Origin: Oscillospiraceae bacterium
GTDB taxonomy: Bacteria > Bacillota > Clostridia > Oscillospirales > CAG-272
Assembly: GCA_015063585.1 (NCBI GenBank)
Contig: SVTW01000006.1
Coordinates: 1 to 62,669, forward strand
DNA length: 62,669 nucleotides
Direction: 5' to 3'
Shown here: positions 26,826-36,304 of the stretch, piece after piece
Layout: each line of letters opens with the position of its first letter
Numbering within the stretch: the first letter of the stretch is position 1
Program-made: the position numbers and the translations under genes
Notes under the pieces: model-generated
What the model was told of the DNA's origin: nothing
Database searches by the model: none
What the model saw: the letters and a program-made list of their open reading frames with translations, nothing else

Positions 26826-28624
26826 GTGTTATCAGCCTTTCCTTTATGTATTTTCGATTTTTTATCTCGCAGATACGCCAAACGCTCATTCAGGTCTCCG
26901 CCCTGCGTGTTTTCCTTCTTTTTTGCGTCCTGTAATACCGACACAGCCGAACGGAACACCTCCGGACCGTTTTGTGTCAGTTGTCGCCGTGTCATTTCCG
27001 CACGCTCAATCCGCCCCATTTCGTCGGGATCAAACTCCATTCCGAGCAGCTCGGGGTGCAAGCCGCCCTCCGCGGCATGTCCGCGCATCAGTGCCTCGAA
27101 TACGCGGCGATTGAATTCGGTTACGAAATCATCGGCAGAAAGCGCGATCTCCCCACGCTCCACGGCATTTCGGTATTCCTCAAACATAAGGAGCAATCCG
27201 ATCACAGCCTCCTCGGCTGACGCCGCACGCGGATCCTTTGCCGCCTCGGGATTGACACGGTCACCGAAATTCTTGACCGTTGCAACCGCCTCGCGGCTCT
27301 CTCGCTCGGCATGCGCGCGCTTTTGCCGCCGCCGCATTTGTTCCACCGAGTTTTTCAGCACGTCACTCGGTAAATCGAGCTGTTTCGACACCTGCGCGAT
27401 ATATACCTCCCGCTCAACCGCCGACCAATATTCGGCGATCAGAGCACAGATCTCATTGGACGCCTTGATCTTTTCGGCGCCCACCGAAAGATCGTACCGC
27501 GCGAGGATCTGCTCGGATTTATGATCGAATCCCGTACGGCTTTGATCCAGCGCACGGCGGAAACGGTCGGCACCGAGCTTTTTGATAAATTCATCGGGGT
27601 CCTTTGCTCCGTTGAGCTTGAGCACGCGGACCTCCATTCCAACCTCCCCGAGGATCCGCATTGCCTTATTCGCGGCATTTTGTCCTGCCTCATCGGAGTC
27701 ATAGGAAATGATCACCTTTTGCGTATATTTGGAGAAAATACGCGCATGGTCGGATGTAATTGCCGTGCCGAGCGTTGCCACCGCATTGGGAAAGCCTGCG
27801 GCATGCAGCGCGATCACATCCATATAGCCCTCACAAAGGATCATGCGCTCGGAGCAGTGATTCTTTGCGAAATTGAGTGCAAAGAGCTGACGGCTCTTTT
27901 TGAATGCGGGGGTGTCCGATGAGTTCAGGTATTTGGGTTTGCTGTCGTCCATCACTCTGCCGCCGAACGCGACCACACTCCCCGAGGGATCAATGATCGG
28001 AAAGATCACACGGTTGCGAAAATAATCGTAGGCTCGTCCCGTTTTTTGGCTTTTGCCGCAAAGGCACGCCGCAATCAGCTCCTCGTCGCGGTAACCGAGA
28101 CGGTGCATATGATCGGTAAGCAGATTGAAGCTGTTCGGCGCAAAGCCAAGCCCAAAATGCTTGATCGTGGCAGGACTCAATGCACGGTCGCCCTGCAAAT
28201 AACGCATCCCCTCGCCGCCGATCGCGGGATCAAAGAGGCAGGCACGGAAAAATTTTGCCGCCTCAAGGTTCATCTCCAGCACGCGTTTCCGCGTGACCCC
28301 GCCCGATGCCATCGCATTTTCACTTTCCTTTGGGAGCGGCAGACCCGCACGGTTCGCAAGATATTCCACCGCGTCCGTAAAGTCCAGATTCTCGGCTTTT
28401 TGCACGAAGGTGATCACACTGCCGCCTGCGTGACAGCCGAAGCAGAAGAACATCTTCTTTGTGGGGCTGACCGAGAAGGACGGCGTTCGCTCACTGTGAA
28501 AGGGACATCGCCCCATCATGTTTGAGCCGCCGCGCCGAAGCTCGGTATAGCGGCTGATCAGCTCCACGATGTCGGTGCGATCCACAACCTCCTGTATAAA
28601 ATGATCGGGAAATCTCAAATTCAT
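26822..28624 (-). CDS. dnaG: DNA primase
   Basis: Makes RNA primers for replication. 600 aa. CHC2 zinc-binding domain with C40, H43, C61 and C64 ([13 protein letters not shown]...CFGCHAGG), RNA polymerase core domain about residues 120-250, TOPRIM motif [27 protein letters not shown] metal site, and a C-terminal helicase-binding region. Overlaps rpoD by 4 nt; 14 nt after dgt. Confidence 0.97.
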   Translation of the reverse strand: MNLRFPDHFIQEVVDRTDIVELISRYTELRRGGSNMMGRCPFHSERTPSFSVSPTKKMFFCFGCHAGGSVITFVQKAENLDFTDAVEYLANRAGLPLPKESENAMASGGVTRKRVLEMNLEAAKFFRACLFDPAIGGEGMRYLQGDRALSPATIKHFGLGFAPNSFNLLTDHMHRLGYRDEELIAACLCGKSQKTGRAYDYFRNRVIFPIIDPSGSVVAFGGRVMDDSKPKYLNSSDTPAFKKSRQLFALNFAKNHCSERMILCEGYMDVIALHAAGFPNAVATLGTAITSDHARIFSKYTQKVIISYDSDEAGQNAANKAMRILGEVGMEVRVLKLNGAKDPDEFIKKLGADRFRRALDQSRTGFDHKSEQILARYDLSVGAEKIKASNEICALIAEYWSAVEREVYIAQVSKQLDLPSDVLKNSVEQMRRRQKRAHAERESREAVATVKNFGDRVNPEAAKDPRAASAEEAVIGLLLMFEEYRNAVERGEIALSADDFVTEFNRRVFEALMRGHAAEGGLHPELLGMEFDPDEMGRIERAEMTRRQLTQNGPEVFRSAVSVLQDAKKKENTQGGDLNERLAYLRDKKSKIHKGKADNT

Positions 28625-28638
28625 TCAACCATCCTTTT

Positions 28639-29643
28639 TTAATTGCTCCACACACGCGGGATAAAGAGATCCTTATAGGTTTCGATCGCGTAGCGGTCGG
28701 TCATACCCGATATAAAATCGCAAACGCAACGCTTCACACCGTCGCGCGCGATGTTGTTGCGGTAAAGCTCGGGCATTTCCTCGGGGCGGTTTTCAAAATG
28801 CACAAAAAGCTGTGCCAAAAGCTCCTTTGCTCTGCCGTCCTGCGCCTTTGCAACAGAATTGGTATAAACGGCTTCAAACATAAACGCGCGCAAACGGTCG
28901 GTAGCGTCCTGAATTTCGGGCGTCATACGGATCTCGCCCCGATCGGCGCTTGCCGCGATCACGGCGTTTACCATCGTGTTGATACGGCGGCTGTGCGATT
29001 CACCGAGGATCTCGCGCAGATCCTGCGGAATATCCTCCTTTTGGAGAATTCCCGCACGGCAGGCATCGTCAATATCATGATTGATGTAAGCGATACGGTC
29101 TGCGAACTTTACGATCACGCCCTCCAAGGTGGATGCCATACACTTACCGGTGTGATTCACGATTCCGTCGCGAACCTCCCACGTAAGATTGAGCCCCTGC
29201 CCGTCATTCTCCAGCTTTTCCACCACACGCAAGCTCTGCTTATAGTGGCTGAAATCGGGGGAATACAGCTCCCGCATCGCATCCTCTCCCGAATGCCCGA
29301 AGGGGGTGTGTCCCAAATCGTGTCCGAGCGCGGCGGCTTCGGTCAGGTCCTCGTTGAGACGCAGCGCACGCGCGATGATCCGCGCGATCTGCGTGACCTC
29401 AAGCGTGTGGGTCAGGCGGGTGCGGTAGTGATCTCCCGTGGGAGCTAAAAAGACCTGCGTTTTGTTCATCAGGCGGCGGAAGGACTGCGAATGAATGATG
29501 CGGTCACGGTCACGCTGAAATTCGGTGCGCATGTCGCAGGGGGTGTATGGAAAATCGCGTCCCCGTGTGTTAGCGGTCAGAAAAGCGTAGGGAGAAAGCG
29601 TGCTTTTTTCACGCTCCAGAAACAACTCACGAACAGTTGCCAT
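28639..29643 (-). CDS. dgt: Deoxyguanosinetriphosphate triphosphohydrolase-like protein
   Basis: HD-superfamily dNTP triphosphohydrolase, hydrolysing dNTP to deoxynucleoside and triphosphate. 334 aa from ATG 29643, which follows GGAGGTGGATTTG; the in-frame GTG at 29652 is part of the ribosome site. HD motif residues are in RLTHTLEVTQ and AALGHDLGHTPFGHSGE; conserved RDRDRIIHSQSFRRL precedes them. First gene of the dgt-dnaG-rpoD operon. Confidence 0.93.
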   Translation of the reverse strand: MATVRELFLEREKSTLSPYAFLTANTRGRDFPYTPCDMRTEFQRDRDRIIHSQSFRRLMNKTQVFLAPTGDHYRTRLTHTLEVTQIARIIARALRLNEDLTEAAALGHDLGHTPFGHSGEDAMRELYSPDFSHYKQSLRVVEKLENDGQGLNLTWEVRDGIVNHTGKCMASTLEGVIVKFADRIAYINHDIDDACRAGILQKEDIPQDLREILGESHSRRINTMVNAVIAASADRGEIRMTPEIQDATDRLRAFMFEAVYTNSVAKAQDGRAKELLAQLFVHFENRPEEMPELYRNNIARDGVKRCVCDFISGMTDRYAIETYKDLFIPRVWSN

Positions 29644-29770
29644 CAAATCCACCTCCGTTTCATTTTCTTAACTGCTTATAATATACGCATTTTTTCAAAA
29701 AAATACTTTTTTTCGATCAATATTTTTCAAATAATATATTTTTTATTGTTTTTTCTCAACCGTCGCAAAA

Positions 29771-29817
29771 AAAAGAGGTCGAACAAACGCATTTCTGCAT
29801 TTGCGGCGACCTCTTTT
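29771..29817 (-). terminator. Terminator of hflX-yigZ
   Basis: 11-bp stem AAAAGAGGTCG / CGACCTCTTTT with a partly paired 25-nt loop and A/U runs on both sides, 18 nt after the yigZ stop. The stretch 29653-29770 is AT-rich with no gene seen. Confidence 0.85.
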
Positions 29818-29834
29818 TGATTCGATCTCATCTG

Positions 29835-30461
29835 TCAACGGTAATCAAACCGTGTTCCTCTTACCGTGGGGGCGTCCTTGCCGCCGCTCATCTCGCGCAC
29901 ACGGCGCGTCAGATCGTCCACCACAGTGCTTTTCACGGCAAACAGAAGGGTAACGCGATCGGTAAATTGGGTATCGTCAACAACAGCGCCAAATCGCGGC
30001 AGTTCCGCCTGATAGCGTTGATAATCGGAATAGGTGCAGACCAGCTCCAGCTCGGTATATTGCTCATAGGTGATGATATGCGCCGCTTCAAGCGCGAGCT
30101 TTGCGGTGTGTGAATAAGCACGCACAAGCCCTCCCGCGCCAAGCAGAATGCCGCCGAAATAACGCGTTACCACAACCACCGCATCGGTCACACCCGATTT
30201 GCGAATGGTGTCGAGCACGGGAACACCCGCGGTTCCCTGCGGCTCACCGTCGTCGGAATAGCGCGCCACGATCTCACCCTGCATCATATATGCCCATACG
30301 TTATGCCGCGCGTCCATATACGCACTCTTTTGTTTTTTGATATACGCCTGCGCTTCCTCCTCGCTTTCAACGGGACGCGCGTGTCCGATAAAAACCGATC
30401 TTTTTTCGGTAAATTCCGCCTCGCCCTCACCTTCAAGCGTCGTATAAAAAACCGCGTCTGC
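29835..30461 (-). CDS. YigZ/IMPACT-family protein
   Basis: 208 aa. UPF0029/IMPACT N-terminal domain with the typical KRSVFIGHARPV, SDDGEPQGTAG and VVVTRYFGGILLGAGGLVRAYS motifs, then the smaller C-terminal DUF1949-like domain. Cellular role is uncertain; eukaryotic IMPACT regulates translation. ATG 30461 follows AAGGAGA and overlaps the hflX end by none (13-nt gap), so the two are cotranscribed. Confidence 0.9.
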   Translation of the reverse strand, partial: ADAVFYTTLEGEGEAEFTEKRSVFIGHARPVESEEEAQAYIKKQKSAYMDARHNVWAYMMQGEIVARYSDDGEPQGTAGVPVLDTIRKSGVTDAVVVVTRYFGGILLGAGGLVRAYSHTAKLALEAAHIITYEQYTELELVCTYSDYQRYQAELPRFGAVVDDTQFTDRVTLLFAVKSTVVDDLTRRVREMSGGKDAPTVRGTRFDYR

Positions 30462-30474
30462 CATGTTTATCTCC

Positions 30475-31758
30475 TTAACTCTCCCCGGGTTCCACCCAAT
30501 CGGGGTCAAACCGTTTCATCATACCGTGAACCTTTTTATCCACAACCGCCGTTACAAGGATCTCCTCGGGACCGTATTCCACGTCCTCCACCGTGGCACT
30601 CTGATACAACGTGTTCAGCGCGCCCGCTCCGGCGTTTGGAATATGAAATACCACCCGATATTTGCCATCATGAATGATCTGTTGCAGCTTTTCGTTCAAA
30701 AGCTCGATCCCCTGCCCCGTGCGTGCCGAAACAAACACGGTCCGGTCATGCTCGGCGGGTGCGCCTACCGCGGGCAGTGCCGCTGCACCGAGATCACATT
30801 TGTTGAACACGTAAAGCGTTGGCTTTCCCGCCGCGCCCAATTCCTCGAGCAGACGCTCGGTTACGTCAAGCTGCGCACGGTATTCGGGATCGGACACGTC
30901 GATCACGATCATCAGCGCGTCCGCGTAAACGGCTTCATCCAACGTGGAACGAAATGCCTTGATCAAGTGGTGCGGAAGCTTGCGGATAAAGCCGACCGTA
31001 TCGGTAAGAAGCACCTGATCGCCCGACGGCAGTTCAAACTTGCGCGTGGTGGGGTCAAGCGTTGCAAAGAGCTTGTCCTCGGCAAGGATCCCCGCATCGG
31101 TCAAGCGGTTGAGAAGCGTGGATTTTCCCGCATTGGTATAGCCTACGATCGCGATCTTCGGAATGCCGCTCCGATCGCGTGAGACGCGCATGGTCTGGCG
31201 GTTCTTCTCGATCCCGCGAAGCTCTTCCTCCAGTGCCACAATGCGATGCTTCATGTGGCGGCGGTCGGATTCCAGCTTGCTCTCACCCGGTCCGCGCGTA
31301 CCAATCCCGCCGCCGAGACGCGACATTTCCTTGCCGTGTCCGCTCAATCGCGGCGCGGTGTATTTGAGCTGTGCCAATTCAACCTGCAATTTTCCCTCAC
31401 GCGTAACTGCGTGAAGCGCAAAAATATCGAGAATCAGCATCGAACGGTCGATCACACGGACGCCTCCGATCTCGTCCTCCAAATTGCGGATCTGCGAGGG
31501 GGACAGCTCCTCGTCAAAAATAACGAGTTCGACGTTATAGTCAATACACATGCAGGATATCTCACATACCTTGCCAAGACCGATCAGGGTTCTCGGGTCG
31601 GGCTTTTCACGGTTCTGAATTGCCTTTGCAACGCATCTGCCGCCTGCCGTATCAAGCAGACGCTCCAACTCATCCAGACTTTTTTCGAGCTCCGCAAGCT
31701 CGCGATCATCGGTGCAAACCCCGACCAGGATCGCTTTTGTAGCATTATAATTTGTCAT
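30475..31758 (-). CDS. hflX: Ribosome-associated GTPase HflX
   Basis: 427 aa. The N-terminal HflX domain has GLGKVCEI and ELSPSQIRNLE; then a glycine-rich RLGGGIGTRGPGESKLE linker; then the G domain with GYTNAGKSTLLNRLT (G1), DTVGF (G3) and NKCD (G4). It rescues or splits stalled ribosomes in stress. ATG 31758 chosen because it follows AAAGGAGGT. Upstream of yigZ in a two-gene operon. Confidence 0.95.
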   Translation of the reverse strand: MTNYNATKAILVGVCTDDRELAELEKSLDELERLLDTAGGRCVAKAIQNREKPDPRTLIGLGKVCEISCMCIDYNVELVIFDEELSPSQIRNLEDEIGGVRVIDRSMLILDIFALHAVTREGKLQVELAQLKYTAPRLSGHGKEMSRLGGGIGTRGPGESKLESDRRHMKHRIVALEEELRGIEKNRQTMRVSRDRSGIPKIAIVGYTNAGKSTLLNRLTDAGILAEDKLFATLDPTTRKFELPSGDQVLLTDTVGFIRKLPHHLIKAFRSTLDEAVYADALMIVIDVSDPEYRAQLDVTERLLEELGAAGKPTLYVFNKCDLGAAALPAVGAPAEHDRTVFVSARTGQGIELLNEKLQQIIHDGKYRVVFHIPNAGAGALNTLYQSATVEDVEYGPEEILVTAVVDKKVHGMMKRFDPDWVEPGES

Positions 31759-31815
31759 AAACAGGACCTCCTTTTTCTCGGCGCAACCGCTCTCAGTTGC
31801 CCCCGCAAAAACGAA

Positions 31816-31846
31816 AAACGGGCATGCCTTTGCGGCTTGCCCGTTT
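31816..31846 (-). terminator. Terminator of rpmE
   Basis: Minus-strand stem AAACGGGCA / TGCCCGTTT followed by U-rich sequence, 22 nt after the rpmE stop. Confidence 0.85.
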
Positions 31847-31868
31847 ATCATGGAACCAAGATCCGAAA

Positions 31869-32078
31869 TTACTTCTGCGTGGATGCAAGTCTCTTCTTGA
31901 ACTTGTCAACACGTCCGCCGGCATCAACAAACTTCTGCTTGCCGGTGAAGAAGGGGTGGCACTTGGAGCAAATTTCAACTCTTACTTCGCCGCCCTTGGT
32001 GGATTTGGTTTCAACAACCTCGCCGCATGCACAACGAATGGTGCATTTCTCGTAGCTGGGATGGATTCCGTCTTTCAT
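31869..32078 (-). CDS. rpmE: 50S ribosomal protein L31
   Basis: 69 aa, full length from ATG 32078 (start MKDGIHPSY, site AGAGGT). Zinc-binding (C+) form: C16, C18, C37 and C40 are present, so it can act as a zinc store. A short hairpin, GTGCC-N6-GGCAC, lies in the leader around 32128-32145. Confidence 0.96.
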   Translation of the reverse strand: MKDGIHPSYEKCTIRCACGEVVETKSTKGGEVRVEICSKCHPFFTGKQKFVDAGGRVDKFKKRLASTQK

Positions 32079-32152
32079 TTTTTTGTACCTCTTTTTCGTA
32101 AATTTGATGTTCTTTGACATCGGGTGCCGCGTCCGGCACGGCAAACATTGAT

Positions 32153-32181
32153 ATTATATCATGTCTTGCTTTGAATTGCAA
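32153..32181 (-). promoter_or_regulatory. Promoter of rpmE
   Basis: Minus strand TTGCAA (32181-32176), 17-nt spacer, TATAAT (32158-32153). Confidence 0.8.
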
Positions 32182-32247
32182 GTGTTTTTTTTAATTTTTT
32201 TCAAAAAATTGTTTTTGGAGACCAAAAAAAGCGGTTTCCGAGGCGTG

Positions 32248-33009
32248 TTAAGCGTTCTCCTGCTCGGTCAACGCGGCATTTCCCGCATTTTCACCCTTCT
32301 GCTCTGCGGCACGTGTTTGCGCAAGGTATGACTTTGTCCAATGAACGGACGCCTCGATAATGCGGAGCAGATTATATACGGAAATAATGATGTAGTTGAA
32401 ATTTTTGGGGTCGTGAATCGTCAGCAGAATCCAGAGGGCAAGGCTGATGGTCGACGCTATGATATTGAGATACTGCGATTCCACAAAACAAAACGCCGCC
32501 AGAAGCGAAACCGTGATGCCCGTTGCAAAGAGGAAACTGTCAAGGAGCGGATAGCTCGCGCTTGCGAAAAAGGGCGACAGCGCGAAATGACAGCCCAGCC
32601 AACCTGCCACCGTTGCAAATAAAGCCAACAAAAGCCGAGGAACGGAAAGCCGACGAAGAACACGCGCCGTCTTGTTCTGCTTTTTGGACCAATGGAAAAA
32701 GGAAAAATACTGGATCGGCGCGGAGATCAGCACCGCGCTGATCAGCGAAAAATAAAGTCCCTCCGAGAAATAGGAGATTCCGTAAATGAGCGCATTTGTT
32801 CCGCCGAGCAGGAACGCGTAACGGTTGACACGCACCAAAAGGAGCTGAACCACGAGTGTTATAAGAGTGGGAAGTGTTTTGATAAAGCTTTGCTCACGCG
32901 CAACTGCAAAATAAATAATAAAACATGCGGTCAGAAGCATAGGGAGATAATCCACCCATAGCTTTCGGGGGGGAAACGTGTGCAAAAAATGCGGGCGGTG
33001 AAAATGCAT
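32248..33009 (-). CDS. PnuC-like membrane transporter
   Basis: 253 aa with about seven hydrophobic helices. The order of segments (LVRVNRYAFLLGGTNALIYG, SLISAVLISAPIQYFSFFHW, then SQYLNIIASTISLALWILL and a final YNLL helix) resembles PnuC, which takes up nicotinamide riboside or related vitamins. YgjV-type membrane proteins are an alternative. The C-terminal 35 residues are charged. A hairpin at 33037-33064 lies at the 5' end of its mRNA. No NAD gene is next to it, so the substrate is open. Confidence 0.6.
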   Translation of the reverse strand: MHFHRPHFLHTFPPRKLWVDYLPMLLTACFIIYFAVAREQSFIKTLPTLITLVVQLLLVRVNRYAFLLGGTNALIYGISYFSEGLYFSLISAVLISAPIQYFSFFHWSKKQNKTARVLRRLSVPRLLLALFATVAGWLGCHFALSPFFASASYPLLDSFLFATGITVSLLAAFCFVESQYLNIIASTISLALWILLTIHDPKNFNYIIISVYNLLRIIEASVHWTKSYLAQTRAAEQKGENAGNAALTEQENA

Positions 33010-33036
33010 GATACAAGCCTCCGTTTCGGAAAAATT

Positions 33037-33064
33037 GCCTTTCGATACCGCGGTTTCGAAAGCC
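33037..33064 (-). promoter_or_regulatory. 5' leader hairpin of the PnuC-like gene
   Basis: The predicted transcript begins near 33063 with CTTTCGA-AACCGCGGTA-TCGAAAG: a 7-bp stem and an inner ACCGCGGT palindrome. It may stabilise the mRNA or be part of a small regulatory fold. It does not match a riboswitch class I know. Confidence 0.4.
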
Positions 33065-33069
33065 TACCT

Positions 33070-33099
33070 ATTATAATTCTTTTTCCCCCCCCATTACAA
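33070..33099 (-). promoter_or_regulatory. Promoter of the PnuC-like gene
   Basis: Minus strand TTGTAA (33099-33094), 18-nt spacer, TATAAT (33075-33070). Confidence 0.65.
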
Positions 33100-33226
33100 G
33101 ACGAATTACGGACAATAATGTCTTTTTCATGTCCTTTTTTTATAGTTTTCGAAAAATCGCCCCCCGTAAAGAATAAATTACAAATTCCAAATTCCCTTTT
33201 CACCTTTTAAAAAGGCACGCCCCTGC

Positions 33227-33255
33227 TTGACAAGTTGGCATACTTATGATAAAAT
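33227..33255 (+). promoter_or_regulatory. Promoter of the cysteine desulfidase gene
   Basis: TTGACA (33227-33232), 17-nt spacer, TAAAAT (33250-33255), about 37 nt before the start codon. Confidence 0.85.
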
Positions 33256-33291
33256 GGGAAAAAAGATCTTGACCGAAAGGATTTTACTGCC

Positions 33292-34575
33292 ATGCTCTCA
33301 CCCGAACTTTGCGCGATCTATGAGTCGATCCTGATCGAGGAGCTTCAATCCGCTATGGGATGCACCGAACCGATCGCCATTGCCTATGCCGGCGCGATCC
33401 TGCGCGATCTTTTAGGGGCTCTTCCCGAACGGATCGACGTAAAACTGAGCGGCAACATCATAAAAAACGTGAAAAGCGTAATCGTTCCCGCAACAGGCGG
33501 TATGCACGGAATTGAAGCGGCGGTGGCGGCAGGCATCATTTCGGGCAGATATGACAAGCGCTTAGATCTGCTCTCCTGCCTCACCCCTGCCCAACAAAAG
33601 GAGATCTCCGCGTTGCTTGAAAGCTGTTTGATCGGTGTCTCCGAGCTGAAATCCGACTGCACATTTGACCTGCTTCTCATAGGCGAAGGGGGCGGACATC
33701 GCGCACGTGTGCAGATCACGGGCTACCATACCAATCTCCGCCTTGCAGAGCGCGACGGTGAGGATCGGCTTGCGTTTTATGCGGACGACACGGCAACAGG
33801 TGCGAAAAACGCCACCGACCGTTCAGCTTTAACGGTTAAAAGCATTGTGGAATTTGCGGAGCATGCCGACCTTACGCGCCTGCTCCCCTACCTTTCACGG
33901 CAGATCGAGCTAAACATGGCAATTGCGGAGGAGGGCTTGAAAAACCGCTACGGCGCGTCGATCGGTCAGCTTTTGTACCGCAACGGGACCGCCTCCGTAA
34001 AGGATTCCGCACGGGCATATGCCGCGGCGGGATCGGATGCCCGTATGAGCGGCTGTGAGTTGCCCGTTTGCATCCTGTCCGGCAGCGGAAACCAAGGCAT
34101 TACCGCGTCGGTTCCCGTCATTGTTTACGCACGTGCAAACAACATGGACGAGGATACTCTGATGCGCGCATTGATCGTTTCGGATCTGATCACCGTACAT
34201 CAAAAAACAGGTATTGGTTGCCTCTCGGCATACTGCGGCGCGATCAGCGCGGGCTGTGGCTGCGGCGCGGGAATCAGCTACCTGTCCGGCGGACGCTACC
34301 ACGAAATTGCTCACACGGTGGTCAACGCCGTTGCCATTCTCTCGGGCACGATCTGTGACGGTGCCAAGCCATCGTGTGCTGCAAAGATCGCAATGGCGGT
34401 GGAGGCAGGCTTCATGGGCTTTGAAATGGCACAGTCCGGCCGCCAATTCTACGGCGGTGACGGCATTGTAACGAAAGGAGTGGAAAACACGATCCGCAAC
34501 GTGGGACAGCTTGCACGTGACGGCATGGGTGAAACCGACCGCGAGATCATTCGCATCATGTTGGAAACAAACTGA
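33292..34575 (+). CDS. L-cysteine desulfidase / UPF0597 (YhaM, CyuA-like)
   Basis: 427 aa. Family features: N-terminal MGCTEPIAIAYAGA (C24), NVKSVIVPATGG, GEGGGHRARV, and the cysteine-rich GIGCLSAYCGAISAGCGCGAG that would hold an iron-sulfur cluster, with GTICDGAKPSCAAKIA near the end. The family degrades L-cysteine to pyruvate, ammonia and sulfide, or is serine-dehydratase-like. Cytoplasmic, monocistronic. Its iron-sulfur cluster would be oxygen-sensitive, consistent with an anaerobe. Confidence 0.9.
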   Translation: MLSPELCAIYESILIEELQSAMGCTEPIAIAYAGAILRDLLGALPERIDVKLSGNIIKNVKSVIVPATGGMHGIEAAVAAGIISGRYDKRLDLLSCLTPAQQKEISALLESCLIGVSELKSDCTFDLLLIGEGGGHRARVQITGYHTNLRLAERDGEDRLAFYADDTATGAKNATDRSALTVKSIVEFAEHADLTRLLPYLSRQIELNMAIAEEGLKNRYGASIGQLLYRNGTASVKDSARAYAAAGSDARMSGCELPVCILSGSGNQGITASVPVIVYARANNMDEDTLMRALIVSDLITVHQKTGIGCLSAYCGAISAGCGCGAGISYLSGGRYHEIAHTVVNAVAILSGTICDGAKPSCAAKIAMAVEAGFMGFEMAQSGRQFYGGDGIVTKGVENTIRNVGQLARDGMGETDREIIRIMLETN

Positions 34576-34653
34576 ATAAAACCCGAACATAAAATGGGAT
34601 ACGCTCTCGGATTGCGGTTCACCGCATACCAAAAGCATATCCCGTTTTCTTTT

Positions 34654-35709
34654 TCATTTTTTATTCTTTTCGTTTTCTTTTCTTTGAACAAACGCGATCA
34701 AACGGTGCCAATCGTGCCGTGAGAAATAATGCAAGCCCCGTCGCAGGTGATATCCGATCTGCCCTTCAAAAAAGGACTCTCCCTCAACCGCAAAAGCGTT
34801 CCCGCCAACAAAGCCCTGTCTACCGAGCCGCTCGTATGCCTCGCTTGCCGCCAAGCACGAAAGCTGTTCGGCGTGCGGATCTGCCCAACGATCCTCCGTA
34901 GCGCTTCCTACACAAACGGAACGCGGCGCGATCGCTCCGATCAACCAATGCTGATCAAACGGCATTTCGTCCTCACGGTCAATATATTTTTGGTAATTCT
35001 CGCAAAACCAATACGGAAACCGTTGGCAAATGTCACGCACACGCTCGCCTTCTTTTCCGCGCGTGATCGCCGCACCGGAGCAGCCCGAATCGTTGGAATA
35101 CGCATAAGCAAAGCGTTCATCGGTTGCGGCGGCAAGCAATGCCGTCTTACCGAGGCGCGAATGACCACAGACAACAGAACAGCTCAAATCAAGGCAATCC
35201 AGTGTCTCGGCATAGTCCATCACGCGCTGTGCCGCCCATGCCCACATGGCGATCTTCCCCGCATCGCGGCTGCCGCGCACACCGTCGGGATAAAGCACAC
35301 CCGCAAGACCGTTTGTAAAGTCTCCGTCGTCACTTGTAACGTCGGTATAGGAAAAGGACAGGACCGCAAAGCCGCTGTCAATCAACTCCTCGCTCGGCAT
35401 ATATCGGTCGGGAACGTCGCGGCGAAAATTGATCATCACGAAAAATGGGTGTTTTCCCTCTTTTGTTGGAAGCGTGACGTAAAAAGGAAAGGAAAAAGAC
35501 GTTTCTCCGATCACGCAGCTCGCTGTGATCCGATCAACGGTCGCCGCCCCCGCGCAAAAGGAACGAATCACGTTTCTTTCAACCGCAAAGGAAATTGCAT
35601 CGGGAGTGGGTGGCAGATATCCGTATTCCTCTCGGCAAAGCAGGTCGATCGCCTCGTCCCGCGCGGGAATCGGAGGCAAATTTCGTTTTTTTAATTCGGT
35701 TACAAGCAT
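34654..35709 (-). CDS. CE15-like glucuronoyl esterase (alpha/beta hydrolase)
   Basis: 351 aa. Catalytic elements of the CE15 family: nucleophile elbow VVCGHSRLGKTALLAAATD, the SNDSGCSGAA strand, an FPYWFCENY segment, and catalytic-His-region FDQHWLIGAIAPRSV. Bacterial CE15 enzymes cut ester bonds between glucuronate on xylan and lignin alcohols. There is no signal peptide, so it would work in the cytoplasm on imported oligosaccharides, or on other esters. Last gene of a four-gene minus-strand run with a DUF-type membrane protein, GDPD and YwaF-like protein; start ATG follows AGAGGAA. Confidence 0.82.
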   Translation of the reverse strand: MLVTELKKRNLPPIPARDEAIDLLCREEYGYLPPTPDAISFAVERNVIRSFCAGAATVDRITASCVIGETSFSFPFYVTLPTKEGKHPFFVMINFRRDVPDRYMPSEELIDSGFAVLSFSYTDVTSDDGDFTNGLAGVLYPDGVRGSRDAGKIAMWAWAAQRVMDYAETLDCLDLSCSVVCGHSRLGKTALLAAATDERFAYAYSNDSGCSGAAITRGKEGERVRDICQRFPYWFCENYQKYIDREDEMPFDQHWLIGAIAPRSVCVGSATEDRWADPHAEQLSCLAASEAYERLGRQGFVGGNAFAVEGESFFEGQIGYHLRRGLHYFSRHDWHRLIAFVQRKENEKNKK

Positions 35710-35746
35710 CGTATTCCTCTTTTCTTAAACACGATGAATTGACGGT

Positions 35747-36289
35747 TCATTCCGCGTCCGCGGGGTCGTCCGTCTCGGTGTCTGACAATGCCGTTTTGCC
35801 TGCAAGCAGGTTGCAGCCGAAGATCACCCCGAGATGCGCCGCCATGGTCATTGCCACAGAGCGGAACGTGTAAAGAAGCAGATATTCAAAATATTGGTAA
35901 AAATAATATCCGTCACGCTGATAAGTCTCGCCGTAATAAGGCTCGCTGTATGAGCGAATCAGAATTCCGTACACAAACGGCAACACAATCAGCACAAGAG
36001 CACCGACCGCGATCCAAAGATCTTTTTTCAGGACCGTTGGCAGCTTATCGGGAATCCACATGCGCATAACCAGAACCGCAGAGAAAAACAGACCGATTAC
36101 AAGCAGGAGCAGATAGAACAGGAACGTTTCCCAAAAATCGGAGCCTTTCAAGGTATAGGTGTTGGTGATTGTTATATCGTGGATTTGCAAAATTTGGAAA
36201 ATCTCATTGAGAACAGAAAAGCATGAAACGATCAGACCGATCAGCGAAAAGGCGTATACGGTGTTGAGAATCATCTTGCGGTTGAGCAT
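35747..36289 (-). CDS. Small membrane protein of unknown function
   Basis: 180 aa, not recognised. Four hydrophobic helices (near residues 10-32, 55-76, 90-112 and 138-163), with a Tyr-rich loop (EPYYGETYQRDGYYFYQYF) before the last and an acidic tail. 15 nt downstream of GDPD and 37 nt upstream of the CE15-like gene, so in the same transcript. Confidence 0.7.
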   Translation of the reverse strand: MLNRKMILNTVYAFSLIGLIVSCFSVLNEIFQILQIHDITITNTYTLKGSDFWETFLFYLLLLVIGLFFSAVLVMRMWIPDKLPTVLKKDLWIAVGALVLIVLPFVYGILIRSYSEPYYGETYQRDGYYFYQYFEYLLLYTFRSVAMTMAAHLGVIFGCNLLAGKTALSDTETDDPADAE

Positions 36290-36304
36290 AGCGTGTTCCT
36301 CCGA

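Noticed and set aside
25590-27524. 644-codon plus-strand frame opposite rpoD and dnaG
   Set aside because: Antisense to two essential, recognised genes and crosses the terminator at 25605-25642.
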